Assembly (NCBI GenBank): GCA_963920765.1
Contig: OY987244.1
Span: forward strand, 33,735,678 to 33,799,677
Length of the DNA stretch: 64,000 nt
Source of the DNA: Ulota crispa
Taxonomy: Eukaryota; Streptophyta; Bryopsida; Orthotrichales; Orthotrichaceae
Reading direction: 5' to 3'
A program made the translations under genes and the position numbers. This document shows positions 1-12,441 of the stretch, in pieces; the stretch's first letter is position 1; each line of letters opens with the position of its first letter. The notes beneath the pieces are model-generated. The model did no database searches. It worked only from the letters and a program-made list of their open reading frames with translations, and was not told the origin of the DNA.

Positions 1-293
1 GAAGGAAAAAGAAGATGAGGTTACTAACAACTAGCAAATGAGAATACGTCATGTTGTGTTAATTGTGAAAAAACCTAAGTGATATCAATTATAACTTGTG
101 ATTATATAACAAAATGTGATTATATAATTAAAAAATAGTAGCTAAATAATGGAGGTTTGGTAGTTTTTGATTTTAGAAAACCTATTTATAATGTGCAATG
201 CTAGAATTTTTCAAAAATAATAGCAACATATATTTAATTTGGTGGGTTTAAAAACATTCATTATCAACATAAAACTAGTCTTATTGTATACAC

Positions 294-923
294 CTTTGAG
301 GCTTTAAGTTTTAAAGCAAGGCTTGTTGGTGGATCTACCCCCATTTCCTGAAATAACACACAATGATAAATGATGTATGGGTATATACTAACAATTTCAA
401 AAGCAACAACAAACAGTAGAAAGTGACAAACACATACTAAATATCATGATACAGCTGATAAAGACAATATAAATTATCCAAATGTTCACCTCTAGTGTGA
501 GAATGTTTGCATCCACAATTGCCATGCTATATGCTGGTCTCATTTCATTCAACTTTTCCACCAAAGTTGAAGGATCAAGGGTTAATAGGGTTTCAATGCA
601 CATCCCAATACATGACCAATTTATGGGCCATTCTGGAAGTGGCGGTGCCTGAGCAAATGCAAGCCATGCACTAAAGTTTGAGGTGTATAGTATTTATTCC
701 ACAATTTAAAAAAATAATTGCAAACTGCACATAGGTTACCCTCATGCAATTTTAAAAACTAATGCGTATCAATCCTAACACATTTTTGATGCATCTAAAG
801 AACTTGACAGTGTGTCAATTGTCAAGCCATTGCAATTTTGATAATGGAAAACAAAAATGGACTCACCTCCCCCTCTTTGTAACGTGGAGGTGGTGGGGTT
901 GCCTTTGCATTTGTTGAGGCCAT
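294..923 (-). CDS. Unrecognised gene, first three coding exons (5' part)
   Basis: I do not recognise this protein. Three exons with clean splice sites and matching phase-0 junctions read through on the minus strand: 923-867 (19 codons from ATG, donor GTGAGT), 648-490 (53 codons, acceptor CTCAG, donor GTGAAC) and 347-294 (18 codons, acceptor TTTCAG, donor GTGTAT). The product starts MASTNAKATPPPPRYKEGE. It then carries a tryptophan-containing segment (PLPEWPINWSC) and a stretch ending PAYSMAIVDANILTLE, and exon 3 begins EMGVDPPTSLALK. Later exons would lie left of position 294; a possible one at the very edge (near 27-1) cannot be confirmed. All exons are symmetric (phase 0). It lies in AT-rich, transposon-like DNA, so it may be a host gene or a gene carried by a mobile element. 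Confidence 0.55.
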
Positions 924-2930
924 GATGCAAAGATACTCTTTGACAAAATACAATATAAAATTTGATTGTTATATATGCATTATTGAGGTAACTTAGAAGC
1001 TTCCTTAAGGTTTCTTTCCTTTTATTGAAAAATATTTTTTCATTCTCCTCTTCCAAATTTCTACACAAAATATGGTTTTTGTTACAAAGATATGTTTCAT
1101 GTTCAAGTTTTCAAGCAACAAAGATTGTGGCAACCAAAGATAATATAAAGAGAATCACAATCAAAACTTTGAACTAAAGTCTTGTGTCAACCAAATGGTT
1201 TGCATGTAAACACTTGTTCTAAATGTATTTAAAATATACTTTCAAAAAGTTTTTAATAGTCTTGGAAATCAAATCATTGAGTATGTCAACTAAAAGTGTG
1301 CATTGATAGTGTGTACAAACAATGCATAAAGGTTGCCCTAATCTTGTTCTTAAATGATTTGGTTGTAAATAGATTATCAAAACAACAACAACAACAAACT
1401 TTTTCAAAATTGTAGTTTCATGTTAGAACCTTGTGATTATTTACTTCTCTAGGGTTTACAACCACATTAACACATGCACATTTGCAAAATCTTTGATGAT
1501 TACTTAAATGTAATACTTGATGAACAATGTGCATGTCACTATTAGCATCTCATGAATAAATTGGTAGAGGATTTCATGTACTTTCTTAAAGCACCCCTCC
1601 CAAATCTTCAACAAATTCTTTTACAAACTACATTTAAAAGTTACGTATTCTCCCTAAATTTTATAAAAGAAAAACTCACTCAAGAAAATATAAAGAGATC
1701 AATATTATTTGCTTATTTTGACTTGCACACTAATCTTTTTTAAATGCAATTCTATGTGATTGTTAAATTTAAACTTGGAATCTTTGCTTTTTATATATCC
1801 ATATATCCAGTCTATAGAAGTTTGTAACAAATGAAAAAAGAAAACAGTTTTTGTTGCTTACAGTTATAGTGATAAAAGTGATCCCTTTTGTAGAGATGAA
1901 TATCTCAATCTCTTACGAAGGAGCCTGTCATCTTGTAATTAAGGTTTGTCTACTCTAGTTTGTTGTTTTTATATAGGTACTCTTTTTATTTATTGTTTTC
2001 TACAAATCAAATTGCATGTATTATATAGATCATTGTGTGCTTAGTTTGCTTATGCAAAACTAAAATAATCAAGATTTTTAAAGAAAAAAGAAAAAAATTG
2101 CATTATACAAAACATAATGGATTTTATGAAGTTATCAAGAGCATTATAATACATTATAAAATATACTCTAGTATAATATCAAAACCATACACTCTTGTAT
2201 GCTTATGAGCATGGTCATACCCTCCCAATTTCAAATTATAATAAGTAATGTATTCAAATGGAGGAAGTTTGTAAAACTGTGTGGTATAATGTAATTGTAA
2301 AAAATATCAAACAAAGGTTTACAAACATATTTGAGTTTATATAGAGCTTTGTCAAAAAAACAAGTAAGATATTCATAAATTTTGTAATTCAAGTGTTGTA
2401 TGGATAGCTTACATGGAAAGTAATATTTAGCCACTTTTAAAAATTTAAAGGTACACAATACCCATCTTTTAATTCTTGCAAAGGTAGAAATGGCTTTGGG
2501 CATAAAAAATTTGACAAAATTCATTTGTTCAACTATTGAATAAAATGGATAACTCATTCAAATTTTACAAATCTCCTCATTTTTGGTTGTCAAAATGCTA
2601 GCATTAAATGTATGGGTATTCAAGGTGAAAACCCCCAAAAAATTTGATTGTCATTTGTATTTTTGGCAAACACTTGATTTTGACTTTGCTCATGCTTTGT
2701 TACAACTTACAACTTTCTAATGTACTTTCATAAATTGAAACTACACTGTGATATTGAGATGATTTTGAACTGAAAAGCTCAACCATTATAAGTTGTGCTC
2801 ACGTGAGTCAATACAACAACAAACTATGATTTTCTCATATGAATATTCCTAAATATTTAATGAAACTACATTTGAAGAATAAGGTGTAAACTGCTTGCAT
2901 GTTCAAGCCAGTTCAAAAAGTTCATCTACA
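924..2930. other. AT-rich intergenic DNA
   Basis: About 2 kb of AT-rich sequence with short runs of A and T. The open frames here are short and show no recognisable protein. No RNA gene or repeat array seen. The part nearest 924 should hold the promoter of the unrecognised minus-strand gene. Confidence 0.5.
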
Positions 2931-3036
2931 TTAACACTTAAGGGCCGGGCTGGTCCCCGCGGGCTGGGTTGCGATCCAGTGAATTTTTTCAAATTTCAGT
3001 GGAAGATTTTCGTCCTCGTGGTCGTTCAAGAGTTAC
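2931..3036. mobile_element. Possible miniature TTAA-type element or remnant
   Basis: A short GC-rich block in AT-rich DNA. It opens TTAACACTTAAGGG and closes near CGTTCAAGAGTTAC. The right end, read on the minus strand, resembles the left terminus of the element at 10914 (both carry GAACG/AAACG, then AGGACGAAAATC). Likely a deleted relative of that family; the bounds are approximate. Confidence 0.35.
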
Positions 3037-3475
3037 ACTTGAATTTTTGATTTCAAGAATCAAATAAATTGTAGCAATCAATATATTGGTACTCAAGAAA
3101 ATTTCAAAGTCATAATTAAGAATTTCCAATACATTGTTGAGATGAAGCACCTAAATGTGACACCAAGCCATAGTTGAGCATTAAACATCCAATAGTCATG
3201 GTTGGACTGCTGTAGCACATTAGTGTCGAACATTGATAGCAAAGATTGTGGAGGTATACGAGTTGTGCGAGAAGGAAGAAGGGAGGTAAGTCACAACTTC
3301 AAAGAAGGAAAAAAAGGGTTGGTAGCCAAAATGACAACCCTTACTGAATTTTGGTTGCCATATGGAAAAGCTTCCCGTAAAAATTTGGTTGGTCGTCCGG
3401 AGACAATCAGGCCCAGAGTGGCAACGCACAGCACGGGTTGAAAATGGAATTCCTTGGCACTCTCAGCGACACTCT

Positions 3476-6400
3476 TCATGCACGCTTAGTGCGCCTGCCT
3501 ACCTCTAGAGCTAGCTTCGTGTCCACATTTAACGAGATGTCCAAGGCCTTCACAGAGTGCGTCAATGCCCCGCTGTCCCCATATCACCAGATGCCGATTA
3601 GAATATCAGGACAGGACGGGCTTGCCATGAAAAGAAGAGAAATGAAAAAAGAGGAGAAAAGAAGAGAAACCATCAGCGCAAGTTTGGTACCGCCATCACC
3701 AAAAGGATACATGCTACACCAGACCAGTTGGAAGAGCATGCTTTCAATGAACTCTGAGGAGCATTACCAGATACAGCAAGCTCACCAGGCATCCCGAACC
3801 AAAACTTGGACGACGACACCAAACTAGACCGACCAGTCTCGGAGATGTACGAGGGAACACAGAACTGCTCACCTCGAAATAAAAGTCACACCAGTAGAAC
3901 CGATTCTAGAAACTGTGTCGATCGTCACGTTGCCGGAAGCCTGTGGAGCATGAACCACAAGGCTTGTTTATTACGTTGTCGAACGATTCATCTTAACCAC
4001 CTGAAGAGACAAAGCGGATTGCAACATAATAATACCCCCCGAGATGCAAGAAGTCCTAGTTCACTATGCCTGCCATACCCACGGTGGCCAAGTCACGGGT
4101 ACATGATACCATGCACACATTTCTTCCATTATTACAGTAGTAGCTTTGGTGTCGAGGGGACGCAAACCTCAGTTTCAAATCTTCCATCGATCAGGGTCAC
4201 TGCTTGTTGAACCATAGAAACATCTACCTCCCCGTTCGCTAGAGGCACCACCATGTTGTCAAGCATAACTCGTGTCACACGGCCTTTGCCCTGCTTCACA
4301 CTGTCCAATACTTCTTGCACCTCTTCTAAAGTCCTTGTTTCGATCTATCACAGAAGCGGAGCCCAGCCCAGCACAGCACAGCACAGCACAGCACAGGTCC
4401 ACGGTGAGAAGTTCAGAAGCGCAACAGCACGTGGTCGAACCTCTCAAATGTAGCTCCTTCGTAACCACAACAGCTGAAGGGGTTACATCAAGAATACACT
4501 ACCCGTCTGAAAGAAACTCACTATTATTCTCCCGATGGCACACGGTTAACCAACACTACCCAGGATCGAATACAGGTGATGAAACCTTGAGAAGAACGGT
4601 GACCTTGTCACAAGGGATTAATCTGAGAAATAGAGACACCGTGCAAGCCAAGTGAAATACCTCAACACCGATGTCAAGGTTCTTCGAGCTCAGATACTTC
4701 TCCACAGCGGATATAGCTTGCTGAATTCCCCCGGCGACGGCTATGTGGTTATCCTTCACCATGACCATGTCAAATAGTCCCATGCGGTGATTTTCACCTC
4801 CTCCTATCAAGACCTGCGTCACGCAGCTTCTACCTCGTGAGCAACTAGGCGGCGCTCTTCCTTTTGTTTAGAGCGCACACAGGATATAAGTAAATCTCAT
4901 TCTCACTGCAAGCCTATATTGCTGAGGTGTGAGCAACTGTTGTCGACTCTGGAGGGGTGGAGATACGTACTGCCCATTTATCAATTAAGCGTAACCCCGG
5001 CGCTGTTTTCCTCGTCTCCAAAATTCGAGCAGGTTTGGCTGCTTCTGCCATGGCCTGCCACGCGAACAAGAAACCGTAATAAGCCCAAACCATCAGTGTT
5101 TGCAAAGCGTTGCTAACTGCAAAAAGATAGCAAGCCTTATAGGCAACGAATATTGATGGCAGTGAATATAAACCATCGAAACTATTGAGGCAAATCAATG
5201 CCAGCAGGTGATGAATATTGCAAAACTAATACCACCATCACCTGTAATACGATAATGGAATCCTAAGAACGTTAGAGAACAAGAATACTGTTCAACTACG
5301 AAAATCACAATTCCTACTAAAGTACGGTTTCTAAATTCCAACCGACAGGGTTCCGTTACCTTGGTTAGAGTGGCAATACCACTCATTCGTTGCATGAAAT
5401 TCAGCACAACCCTTTCTGCAGTCAATATGCTCTGAGCCGCTCCTGAGGAAAAGAAAGGTTATATCCAATTTCTCCGACTCTGATTGTGCTTTAACACCTG
5501 GATTTTTGCTTCTGCTTCGTTTTAGTCGACAACGAACACAACACACAGGCAGAGACAAACCTTTAACAGTTCCAAAGTGTTGGCCCTTTGAAATCGAATC
5601 CCCATCCCGAACATTCCACTCCACCTGCAGCAATACGGTCAGAGAAATGGATGTAAATTTTTAGTGCTAAGTTCATTGTGTGAATTAGCATGGAGAAAAC
5701 TCTCTGCACCAAAGACACAGCCATTGTTCCAGTGAACGCAATACAAGTAGATCACCTTCAAAGATGGGTCCACCTCAGCAAACACCATATCCGCCAAGGC
5801 GATTCCAGCAATCACTCCATTTGCTTTGGCCAAAAACTGAGCTTCTGCTAGAACTTCTGACGTCATTGTTGCTAAACACGTGACGTCACCTACGCACCTC
5901 ACAGCATATATGAATCACTTAGCTAAAACCCTAAACCCTAAACCCTTAAAAATTTATTAACTGCTTACAATGAAACTTGCTCCTCAAATAAAGGTTTACC
6001 ATGCTTCAAGATTCACATCCACTCAGCTCTTTTACTCTGCACTGCCCTAGACTTTTACCAAGTATCAAGAAGCAGAGGTATTACTCCCTCTAAATCCAAC
6101 AAGTAAATTCATGTATTTATTTGCTCGCTTGCTGGATTCCGGTGAAAATAAAACTAAAACAAATTGCTCTCATCTTTTGCATTGTGTGAATCACAAGCAA
6201 CGAGAAAGGAAAGCACAAAATAATGGTGCCTTGTGAATCTAACATGGCGCTCGCAGTAGTTGAAAGAGATTACAAATTCATGATTTTCTCGGCATGGCAT
6301 GCTGAATGCTTACCACGGAAAGACGTGGAAATTCTGATAAGCAAAAATTTCAAAAGCCGAACGTGTACCTTGATCGCCCGCATCCTCAGCAAGTGCCAAG

Positions 6401-6495
6401 CGAATTACGTGCAGAAGATCATAAGTTGGATGCGCAGGAGGAGGTATGGCGAACTTCGTAACCGCAGTAGCTGACTCGGACCGCACCGTGTCCAT
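3476..6495 (-). CDS. QPT: Quinolinate phosphoribosyltransferase (nicotinate-nucleotide pyrophosphorylase, carboxylating)
   Basis: Converts quinolinate and PRPP to nicotinate mononucleotide, CO2 and pyrophosphate in de novo NAD synthesis; the Arabidopsis enzyme is plastidial. Nine exons: 6495-6369, 5889-5756, 5624-5561, 5442-5360, 5054-4971, 4813-4661, 4344-4168, 3940-3873 and 3572-3476. All phases close, giving 328 residues from this ATG. Visible motifs: [15 protein letters not shown] near the N terminus; [18 protein letters not shown]; the substrate-binding [10 protein letters not shown] (about 149-158); [13 protein letters not shown] and KDNH (about 168-187); [22 protein letters not shown]; and a terminal [15 protein letters not shown]. 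The start is uncertain: no convincing transit peptide follows this ATG, and a transit-like reading frame at 6585-6809 may be an upstream exon that I could not join in phase. Plant QPTs are about 350 residues, which fits a missing N-terminal exon. The gene is head to head with PYD3. Confidence 0.93.
4366..4397. repeat. CAGCA pentanucleotide microsatellite
   Basis: About six copies of a GCACA/CAGCA pentamer in the QPT intron between the exons ending at 4344 and starting at 4661. It lies close to the intron's acceptor end on the minus strand. Likely length-variable between individuals. Confidence 0.85.
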
Positions 6496-7579
6496 GACCC
6501 GCAGTGCCCACCGCCTGCTCCTCATCACAACAAAAATATAAACAACCACATCACAGCCCACCTTCAAATTAAAAAGAGAACACCCTAGCCACGAAATGCT
6601 TCAGTAGAGAGAGGCCGACAGACGGTAGAGGCAACCTGGAAGAAGACCCTGCAACAACGGAGAACGTCGAAAGATCGCAGATGTGGGAATTGCGCAAAAC
6701 GTATGACAGATATCGAGGTGAGCAGGAAATTGAAGGGGCAGCAAACCCGTGGCACCAAGTTTGCACTGAGTAGGCGTGCGGCAGCAGCGCCATCACCCGC
6801 ACAATCCAAACCAGAGAAAGCTATGCAAGTCGGTACACAATCACCAACGTTTCACACCCAGCAGGAATTTAGGATTCTTGAGGCGGCATTTGATGCTCGT
6901 TATCAGCGTGAATCTCCTCCAACAAAGTCAACCATTGGAGACACATGACGGCTTTGCAGACTTGGTATGAACTCCCAACCAACGAAACGATACCGATCAC
7001 GGCGTTGACGAATTGCGAGAGAGATAGAAACCCTAGAGCTGTCGGGAGCAGCACATTGAAAGCACATCAGCTTCGCCACCAACAGAATAATCCTAAACCA
7101 ACAATACACAAAATTCGAGAATCTCTTCTCAACGTGCAAAACCTAAGCTTTCATGCTATCCAATGGCAGGTGTAATCCGAAATCCGAAAGGACCCAACTT
7201 TCGAAAAGAGTCAGCCCAGTTGTAGCAGAAGACATGGTCAGATACCCCCCAAACAGTAAAGCAAAGGGCAGCCCTAAAAGGTAGGGATAAACAAAGCTTT
7301 GAAGTTCCATGTGGCCTACGGGTCCCTCACGGCGAGCTTCAGTTGCTCGGAAGCCCTAGCTCACTAGGAGTGAGAACCAGATTTTAGTCGACGAACGCGA
7401 GATGGATGACATATGATGCGATTTCCATTGCAAAGTATGTGCAGCGGAATCTAAGGGGTACTAAATCATTCTCTTGCACTACAAAGCCTTGCACAACGTT
7501 TCAACAGTCGCTTGCGTGCCTTGACTTGCATTGCTTTGGATTGCGTTTGATCACGCAGGTGGTGTATTCGATTCCCGAG
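6496..7579. promoter_or_regulatory. Head-to-head intergenic region of QPT and PYD3
   Basis: The region between the assigned QPT start (-) and the PYD3 ATG (+) holds both 5' leaders and both promoters, about 1.1 kb. Its base composition is gene-like rather than AT-rich. Part of 6585-6809 on the minus strand may be a QPT leader or transit exon. I see no decisive TATA box on either strand. Confidence 0.5.
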
Positions 7580-10388
7580 ATGGAGGAAGAAATTGGAACG
7601 GAGAACGGGTCGCTTCAGGGGCACGAATCTCTTTACCGGTTGTTGGCTTCGGAGCTTCCACCGCATCTCTTCACGGTAATTGACGCCATGGCTCTAGATT
7701 TTTGTGCTAGGATGGATCTGCGATTTGAATTGCGCTGGATTGCGCTCGATTCCCGCCGGTCAAATCGGTGTAATCGTGTTTGGTTCAGCTTTTGTTGGTT
7801 TTGTGTATTTGGTTAGGTCTTGTATGAACAGCATGTGACAGATGGATTCATGGGTTTGTTGTCAAAATTTGTGCGCAATTGGCAGGAAGTGAGCCGCGTT
7901 TTGTATGGGTGCAACCGAGGGCGCGTGGTGACGCCAGGTTCACTAGACGAGAAGTTTAGCGACGAATCCAAGAAAGGCAATTTCGATCTGCAAGTATGTT
8001 GCATCGAAGCCTCTCTGTCCTGTCGCTGTGGTTGCGTCAGATTGCAAGCCTAGTTTCCTCATGCGGAAATAGGGTTTTCCGGTGTCAGAATTTGGGGGAT
8101 TGAATGGAGTTAACGTCCTATTTTGTGACCAGACATTCGAGTTCACTGCCGATCCAGAGCAGATGCGGGCGCCGCGGAACGTAACCGTGGGCTTGATCCA
8201 GAACGCAATAGTGTTGCCAACGACATCACCGTTTTTGCAACAGAAGCATGCTATTATGGAGAGAGTTGGTCGTCTCATCAACGTCGCCGCGAAGGCTGGC
8301 GTGAATATCCTCTGTCTACAGGTTCTAGGCTCCACTCCTTGTGCTCTTTATCACAAGCAGATGTGACATGACTCTGATGTGGTCTTCGATTTTCTTGTGC
8401 TCTTGTGTTTGTTTCAAGCAATTCAAGCAAGCAGCTACGCTCCAAGAGACTCTGGCCATCAATGTAGTCGAGAAGCCTCTAGCCTCGTAGTGAACCACCG
8501 GGCTCACATTTGAGTATAGTGGGACGCCCGCGTGTGAGGGTGTCCCGCTACAGGCACTGTGAGATGAAAATTTCACGGTGCCAGGCACTGTGAGCAGTGC
8601 CAGGTACTGTGAGGGGTGCTTTATGCCTTATAATGGGGACCATTTTCTTAAAGGACGAGGCTCCAGAGTGCTTAACGTAGCCTCTTAAATTTTCTCAATT
8701 TATTTGTAGCTTGTGTCAGTGCATTTTATCCCCCTCGCCTTCGGTCCAGGACAAGTGAATAGGTTGCCTGGACATGCTTTTGGTTGTCAGGAAGCCTGGA
8801 CAATGCCTTTCGCGTTTTGCACGCGTGAGAAGAGCTGGTGCGAGTTTGCAGAGAATGCAGAAACTGGAGAGTCGACCGCAGTCCTTCAAGCACTTGCACG
8901 GAAGCATAACATGGTGATTGTGAGCCCGATCTTGGAGCGGGACGAGGCCCATGGGAGCACCCTGTGGAACACGGCGGTCATCATTGGCAACCGTGGAAAC
9001 GTCATTGGAAAGCACCGAAAGGTATGGAGATTGGCAGAGCCTCTAGGTGCATTCACATTGCTCGCACATTCTTACCAATAAAACGTAAATAGTGGAGTTT
9101 GCTAGCCAAGTGTTGCTCGATTTTACTCTCGGAGTGCAAACAAAGCTCTAACTTGAAAGAAGCATGCAAAATTGCAAAGACGAAAGAATGCATGAATGCA
9201 AGAATGCCATCAGTTTTTTTAGTTGTTCTGTGGTGACAAAAGACCATTGTTGGAGATTGTCAGAGCCTGTGGGATATGAATGCAAGGATGTTGGTGCCAT
9301 TAGGGTTTTGGTGTTGCTGACCATGGTGACCAACTCCACTGTTGAATTGTGACTGTGACAGAACCATATTCCACGCGTAGGGGACTTCAATGAGAGCACC
9401 TACTATATGGAAGGCAACACTGGGCACCCTGTTTTTGAAACGGAATTCGGCAAGATAGCAGTGAACATCTGCTATGGGAGACATCACCCTATGAACTGGC
9501 AAGCTTTTGGCATGAATGGAGCGGAGATTGTCTTCAATCCTTCTGCCACTGTGGGTGACCTTAGCGAACCGATGTGGCCAATCGAGGTGCGTGAGGTTTC
9601 GGGTTCACTGGGATGTCCTAGTTCTCTTCATTGTGATTCAATTATTGGTTCTGAATCAACGTAGAGGAGGCCCGGTGTATAAAATCAAGCTGCATCTATT
9701 ACAATGAAGAGTGGAGCGTTTGAGTAGGTTGCTACATGAAAATTGAGCCCAAGGTTTTTCTTCATGGTTGTGTGTTCTTGACTCTATATGGCCAGAGCCA
9801 CTTGGAGCGAAGCTGGCTTGTTAGATTGATTGTGTTGCCAAAGAATGGGAAACTCGGATTTAGTCGCTTGAGAGGAGTGTGTGTGGGACATGTTTTTCTT
9901 TAGTGACTAGTGAATGCTAAGAACTTGATGATGGTGTGCGGTACGTGAGGTGTGGGTGGATGAACGGTGATCTGGATCTGAACAAGAGCATGGTTGTGGC
10001 ACAGGCACGGAACGCAGCCATCGCCAACAGTTACTTTGTGGGAGCCATCAACCGTGTGGGAACAGAGTTATTTCCACGAGAGTTCACTTCGGGCGATGGG
10101 AAGCCTGCGCACAAGGATTTTGGCCATTTTTATGGCTCAAGCTTCATCGCAGCGCCGGATGCATCCTGCAGTCCAAGTTTGTCGCGGTGCCGTGATGGTT
10201 TGTTGGTAGCAAAGCTCGACTTGAACTTATGCCAGCAGTTGAAAGATAAGTGGGGATTCCGATTGACGGCTCGGTACGAGAGGTATGCAGATGTCTTCAG
10301 GGATTATGTGGGGCATGATTTTAAACCTCAAGTCATTCGTGACCCAAGCTTGGATGGGTCACATGCTTCAAGTAATGGAGCTGTGTAG
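7580..10388 (+). CDS. PYD3: Beta-ureidopropionase (N-carbamoyl-beta-alanine amidohydrolase)
   Basis: Last step of reductive pyrimidine breakdown: N-carbamoyl-beta-alanine to beta-alanine, CO2 and ammonia. Six exons, all joined in phase 0: 7580-7675, 7886-7993, 8133-8321, 8791-9021, 9362-9586 and 10005-10388, giving 410 residues, close to the Arabidopsis protein. It is a CN-hydrolase (nitrilase-fold) enzyme. The catalytic triad is visible as Glu132 ([14 protein letters not shown]), Lys208 ([20 protein letters not shown]) and Cys245 ([10 protein letters not shown]). Also typical are [35 protein letters not shown] and the C-terminal [10 protein letters not shown]. For exon 2 I chose the acceptor at 7885 (GGCAG) over an upstream AG at 7816, because it restores the family's [11 protein letters not shown] junction. 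The gene appears intact. Confidence 0.96.
8521..8620 (+). repeat. Short inverted/direct repeat cluster in PYD3 intron 3
   Basis: The motif CAGGCACTGTGAG and its variants (CAGGTACTGTGAG, and the inverted GCAGTGCCAGG) occur several times within about 100 bp of the intron between exons 3 and 4. This could form a small hairpin. No function is evident. Confidence 0.5.
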
Positions 10389-10913
10389 ATTCTCCCTTGT
10401 GCATAGATTGTGCTTTAGCTCTTGGTGCAGACTGCGTAAATAACTAAGTTCGCAACGTGAATACTAGAAGTGAACGTTTGGGTATAAATCATTCGGTTTT
10501 CTCTTGTACATGATCAGTGTGTACTGGACATCCAGAAGCGTCTTGTTTATTATTCCATGAACCTTCGAGCGGTGGTTTATTTGCGTATGTATCTTCATGT
10601 CTCTTTTGGCTCCGAGAAGTTTTATATCTATCCAAGCATGCCGAGAGAACCTAAAGGTTGAGGTGTACTTTTTATCCCTTCTGAGAGGACATTTCATTGT
10701 TATTTTCTCTCCATCACTTTCGAAATGCTTGATATTTCAGCAGGATTTATAGGATTCAAGAATATTTCCGACTTGCACCACCTATTATTCCTGCAATCAA
10801 ATGGAAGAACCGATCTGTACTTGAAATTCTGAACATTTGAAGGCTCACCCTTGCCTCTCATTTTGTGTTTCCATTACCGTTTTCTAGAAGGGTGCACAAA
10901 ATGTATTAATTTC
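10389..10913. other. 3' flank of PYD3
   Basis: Contains the 3' untranslated region of PYD3 and then increasingly AT-rich DNA up to the first transposon terminus. No further gene seen. Confidence 0.5.
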
Positions 10914-12210
10914 TTAACCCTTAAACGTCAACAAGGACGAAAATCATCCTCTGGCCTCCAAAAAAACACTTTGTACTGCAGAGAAAAGTAATTTTCCACC
11001 TGATTTTTTGTAGAAGTGATTGTAGATACATGGTGCACCATGAAAAGCAAAAAAAAAAACCTCAGCTAAGGCACTCATGTTTTTTGATAACCCAAATTGT
11101 GAGAAGATTCATAGCCATGGTGTTAGGTTCCATGCTACCCTTTCTGCAATTTTCATGAGGGCACTAATCAAACTATGCACTATTGACTTTTGTAACTTTA
11201 ACCCCTAAATCTTTGGGGCCTTTATTTTGTCAAAAAGCACTCAAAACTACCATTTCTATTGCAAAGAGTAAAAAGATTTGAAAACTAGTCTTTTTGCAAA
11301 TCTAACCATAGGATCTTTTACTAGACTAGTACAAGAATGTGGAAAACAAAATTTAAAAACTTTGACCGCATAGATTGCTAGATATTTGTGTTTAAAGTGT
11401 AAACAACAAACTTTTGTGCACCTTACATGACTAGATTATTTGACTTTGAACTTTTTTGACTTAAAATTACTGCACCACAAAGTTCTGAGGTTTTTTTTTT
11501 TATGGTGGAAAACTGAGTTGAGAATCTTTGGGAAAAAATCAAAACAAAAACTACAAACTTTTCATTCTTAAAAAAAAGATTGGGTGGAAGAAGGTATGAG
11601 ATTGAACAAAAGATTAAATTGTTAATAGCCTTGCAATGGAATTGAAATGCAATAATCCCAATGGTGAGATTGTTCTAGAAAGCAAAGTTCACCCTACATA
11701 ATAATTTTTTTTGAAAAAATGTTAAACTTGCGTTCAAAAATGAAGTTTATAAGTTATTTTTTCAAGAAGATGCTTGAATTGCCCAAAAGACTAGATTGTC
11801 CATAACTTTCTCAAAACTAGTCCAAATGGAATGAATCAAAGCTTCAGATGTAGAAAAAACTATAACCCAAGAGAAGAAAAATTTGAAAAAATAAATCAAG
11901 TTTTTGTAAAAAAAAATTTGCTACCCAATCTCCATAAATTTGTGCTTATTTGGGCGTAACTTTTGCTTCTAGGCACATATTGGAATAAAAATTGTATTCC
12001 CCAAAAGCTAATGTGTTTTCCTAGTTTCAAAAAATCAAAACAAAAATTGAGGCTACAAGTACCTGCCTGAAATCTCATTTGTCCCTTGGGGGGACACTCA
12101 AAGATTTAGGGGTTAAGAAACAATGTTTTAGTGGTGGGCACCTCCCACAACACTGTACATACCATTGTAGAGGGCAGGCATGTCCACCCAGCCAACGTTC
12201 AAGGGTTACA
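10914..12210. mobile_element. Outer TTAA-type element (interrupted)
   Basis: The left terminus starts TTAACCCTTAAACGTCAAC. The right terminus, read inverted, is GTAACCCTTGAACGTTGGC, so the ends form imperfect terminal inverted repeats. A second TTAA-type element (11198-12116) lies inside. No transposase frame is present, so it is non-autonomous. The right TTAA appears decayed to a variant. Confidence 0.5.
11198..12116. mobile_element. TTAA-type non-autonomous transposon (family A, copy 1)
   Basis: 919 bp with an 18-bp perfect terminal inverted repeat, TTAACCCCTAAATCTTTG at both ends, TTAA being the outermost tetranucleotide on each side. There is no long open frame. The interior about 11200-11450 matches 13697-13888 plus 14439-14530, where a second copy has itself been split by another TTAA element. 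Confidence 0.75.
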
Positions 12211-12441
12211 AGGAAAATAAATTACTAGGTAACCACAAAGAAGTTTTAAAGTAAAAAAATAAAATAAAAAAGACATCATAAAAGGTAAATATTTGAACAA
12301 ATATTCTTTCTTGTTGAGGGTGTGTTCATATTTTCAAAACGAATCTTTCTTTAATATCTGTTTACATGTAAAAGATATTCAAAATAACCAACCTTGATTT
12401 TGGTTGTGTTTTGTCACTTCAAAAATCTTGGTTTGAATGTA

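Noticed and set aside
4556..4660. Extension of the QPT exon past 4661
   Set aside because: The frame stays open but loses QPT similarity after DIGVE, and a GT donor at 4661 joins in phase to IETRTLEEV.
5922..5949. Telomere-like AAACCCTAAACCCTAAACCC run
   Set aside because: Only about three units, inside a QPT intron; too short for a telomere or a clear interstitial array.
7817..7885. Inclusion of 7817-7885 in PYD3 exon 2
   Set aside because: It is open and in phase, but it would insert 23 residues in the conserved [11 protein letters not shown] junction; the acceptor at 7885 fits the family. It remains a possible alternative splice.
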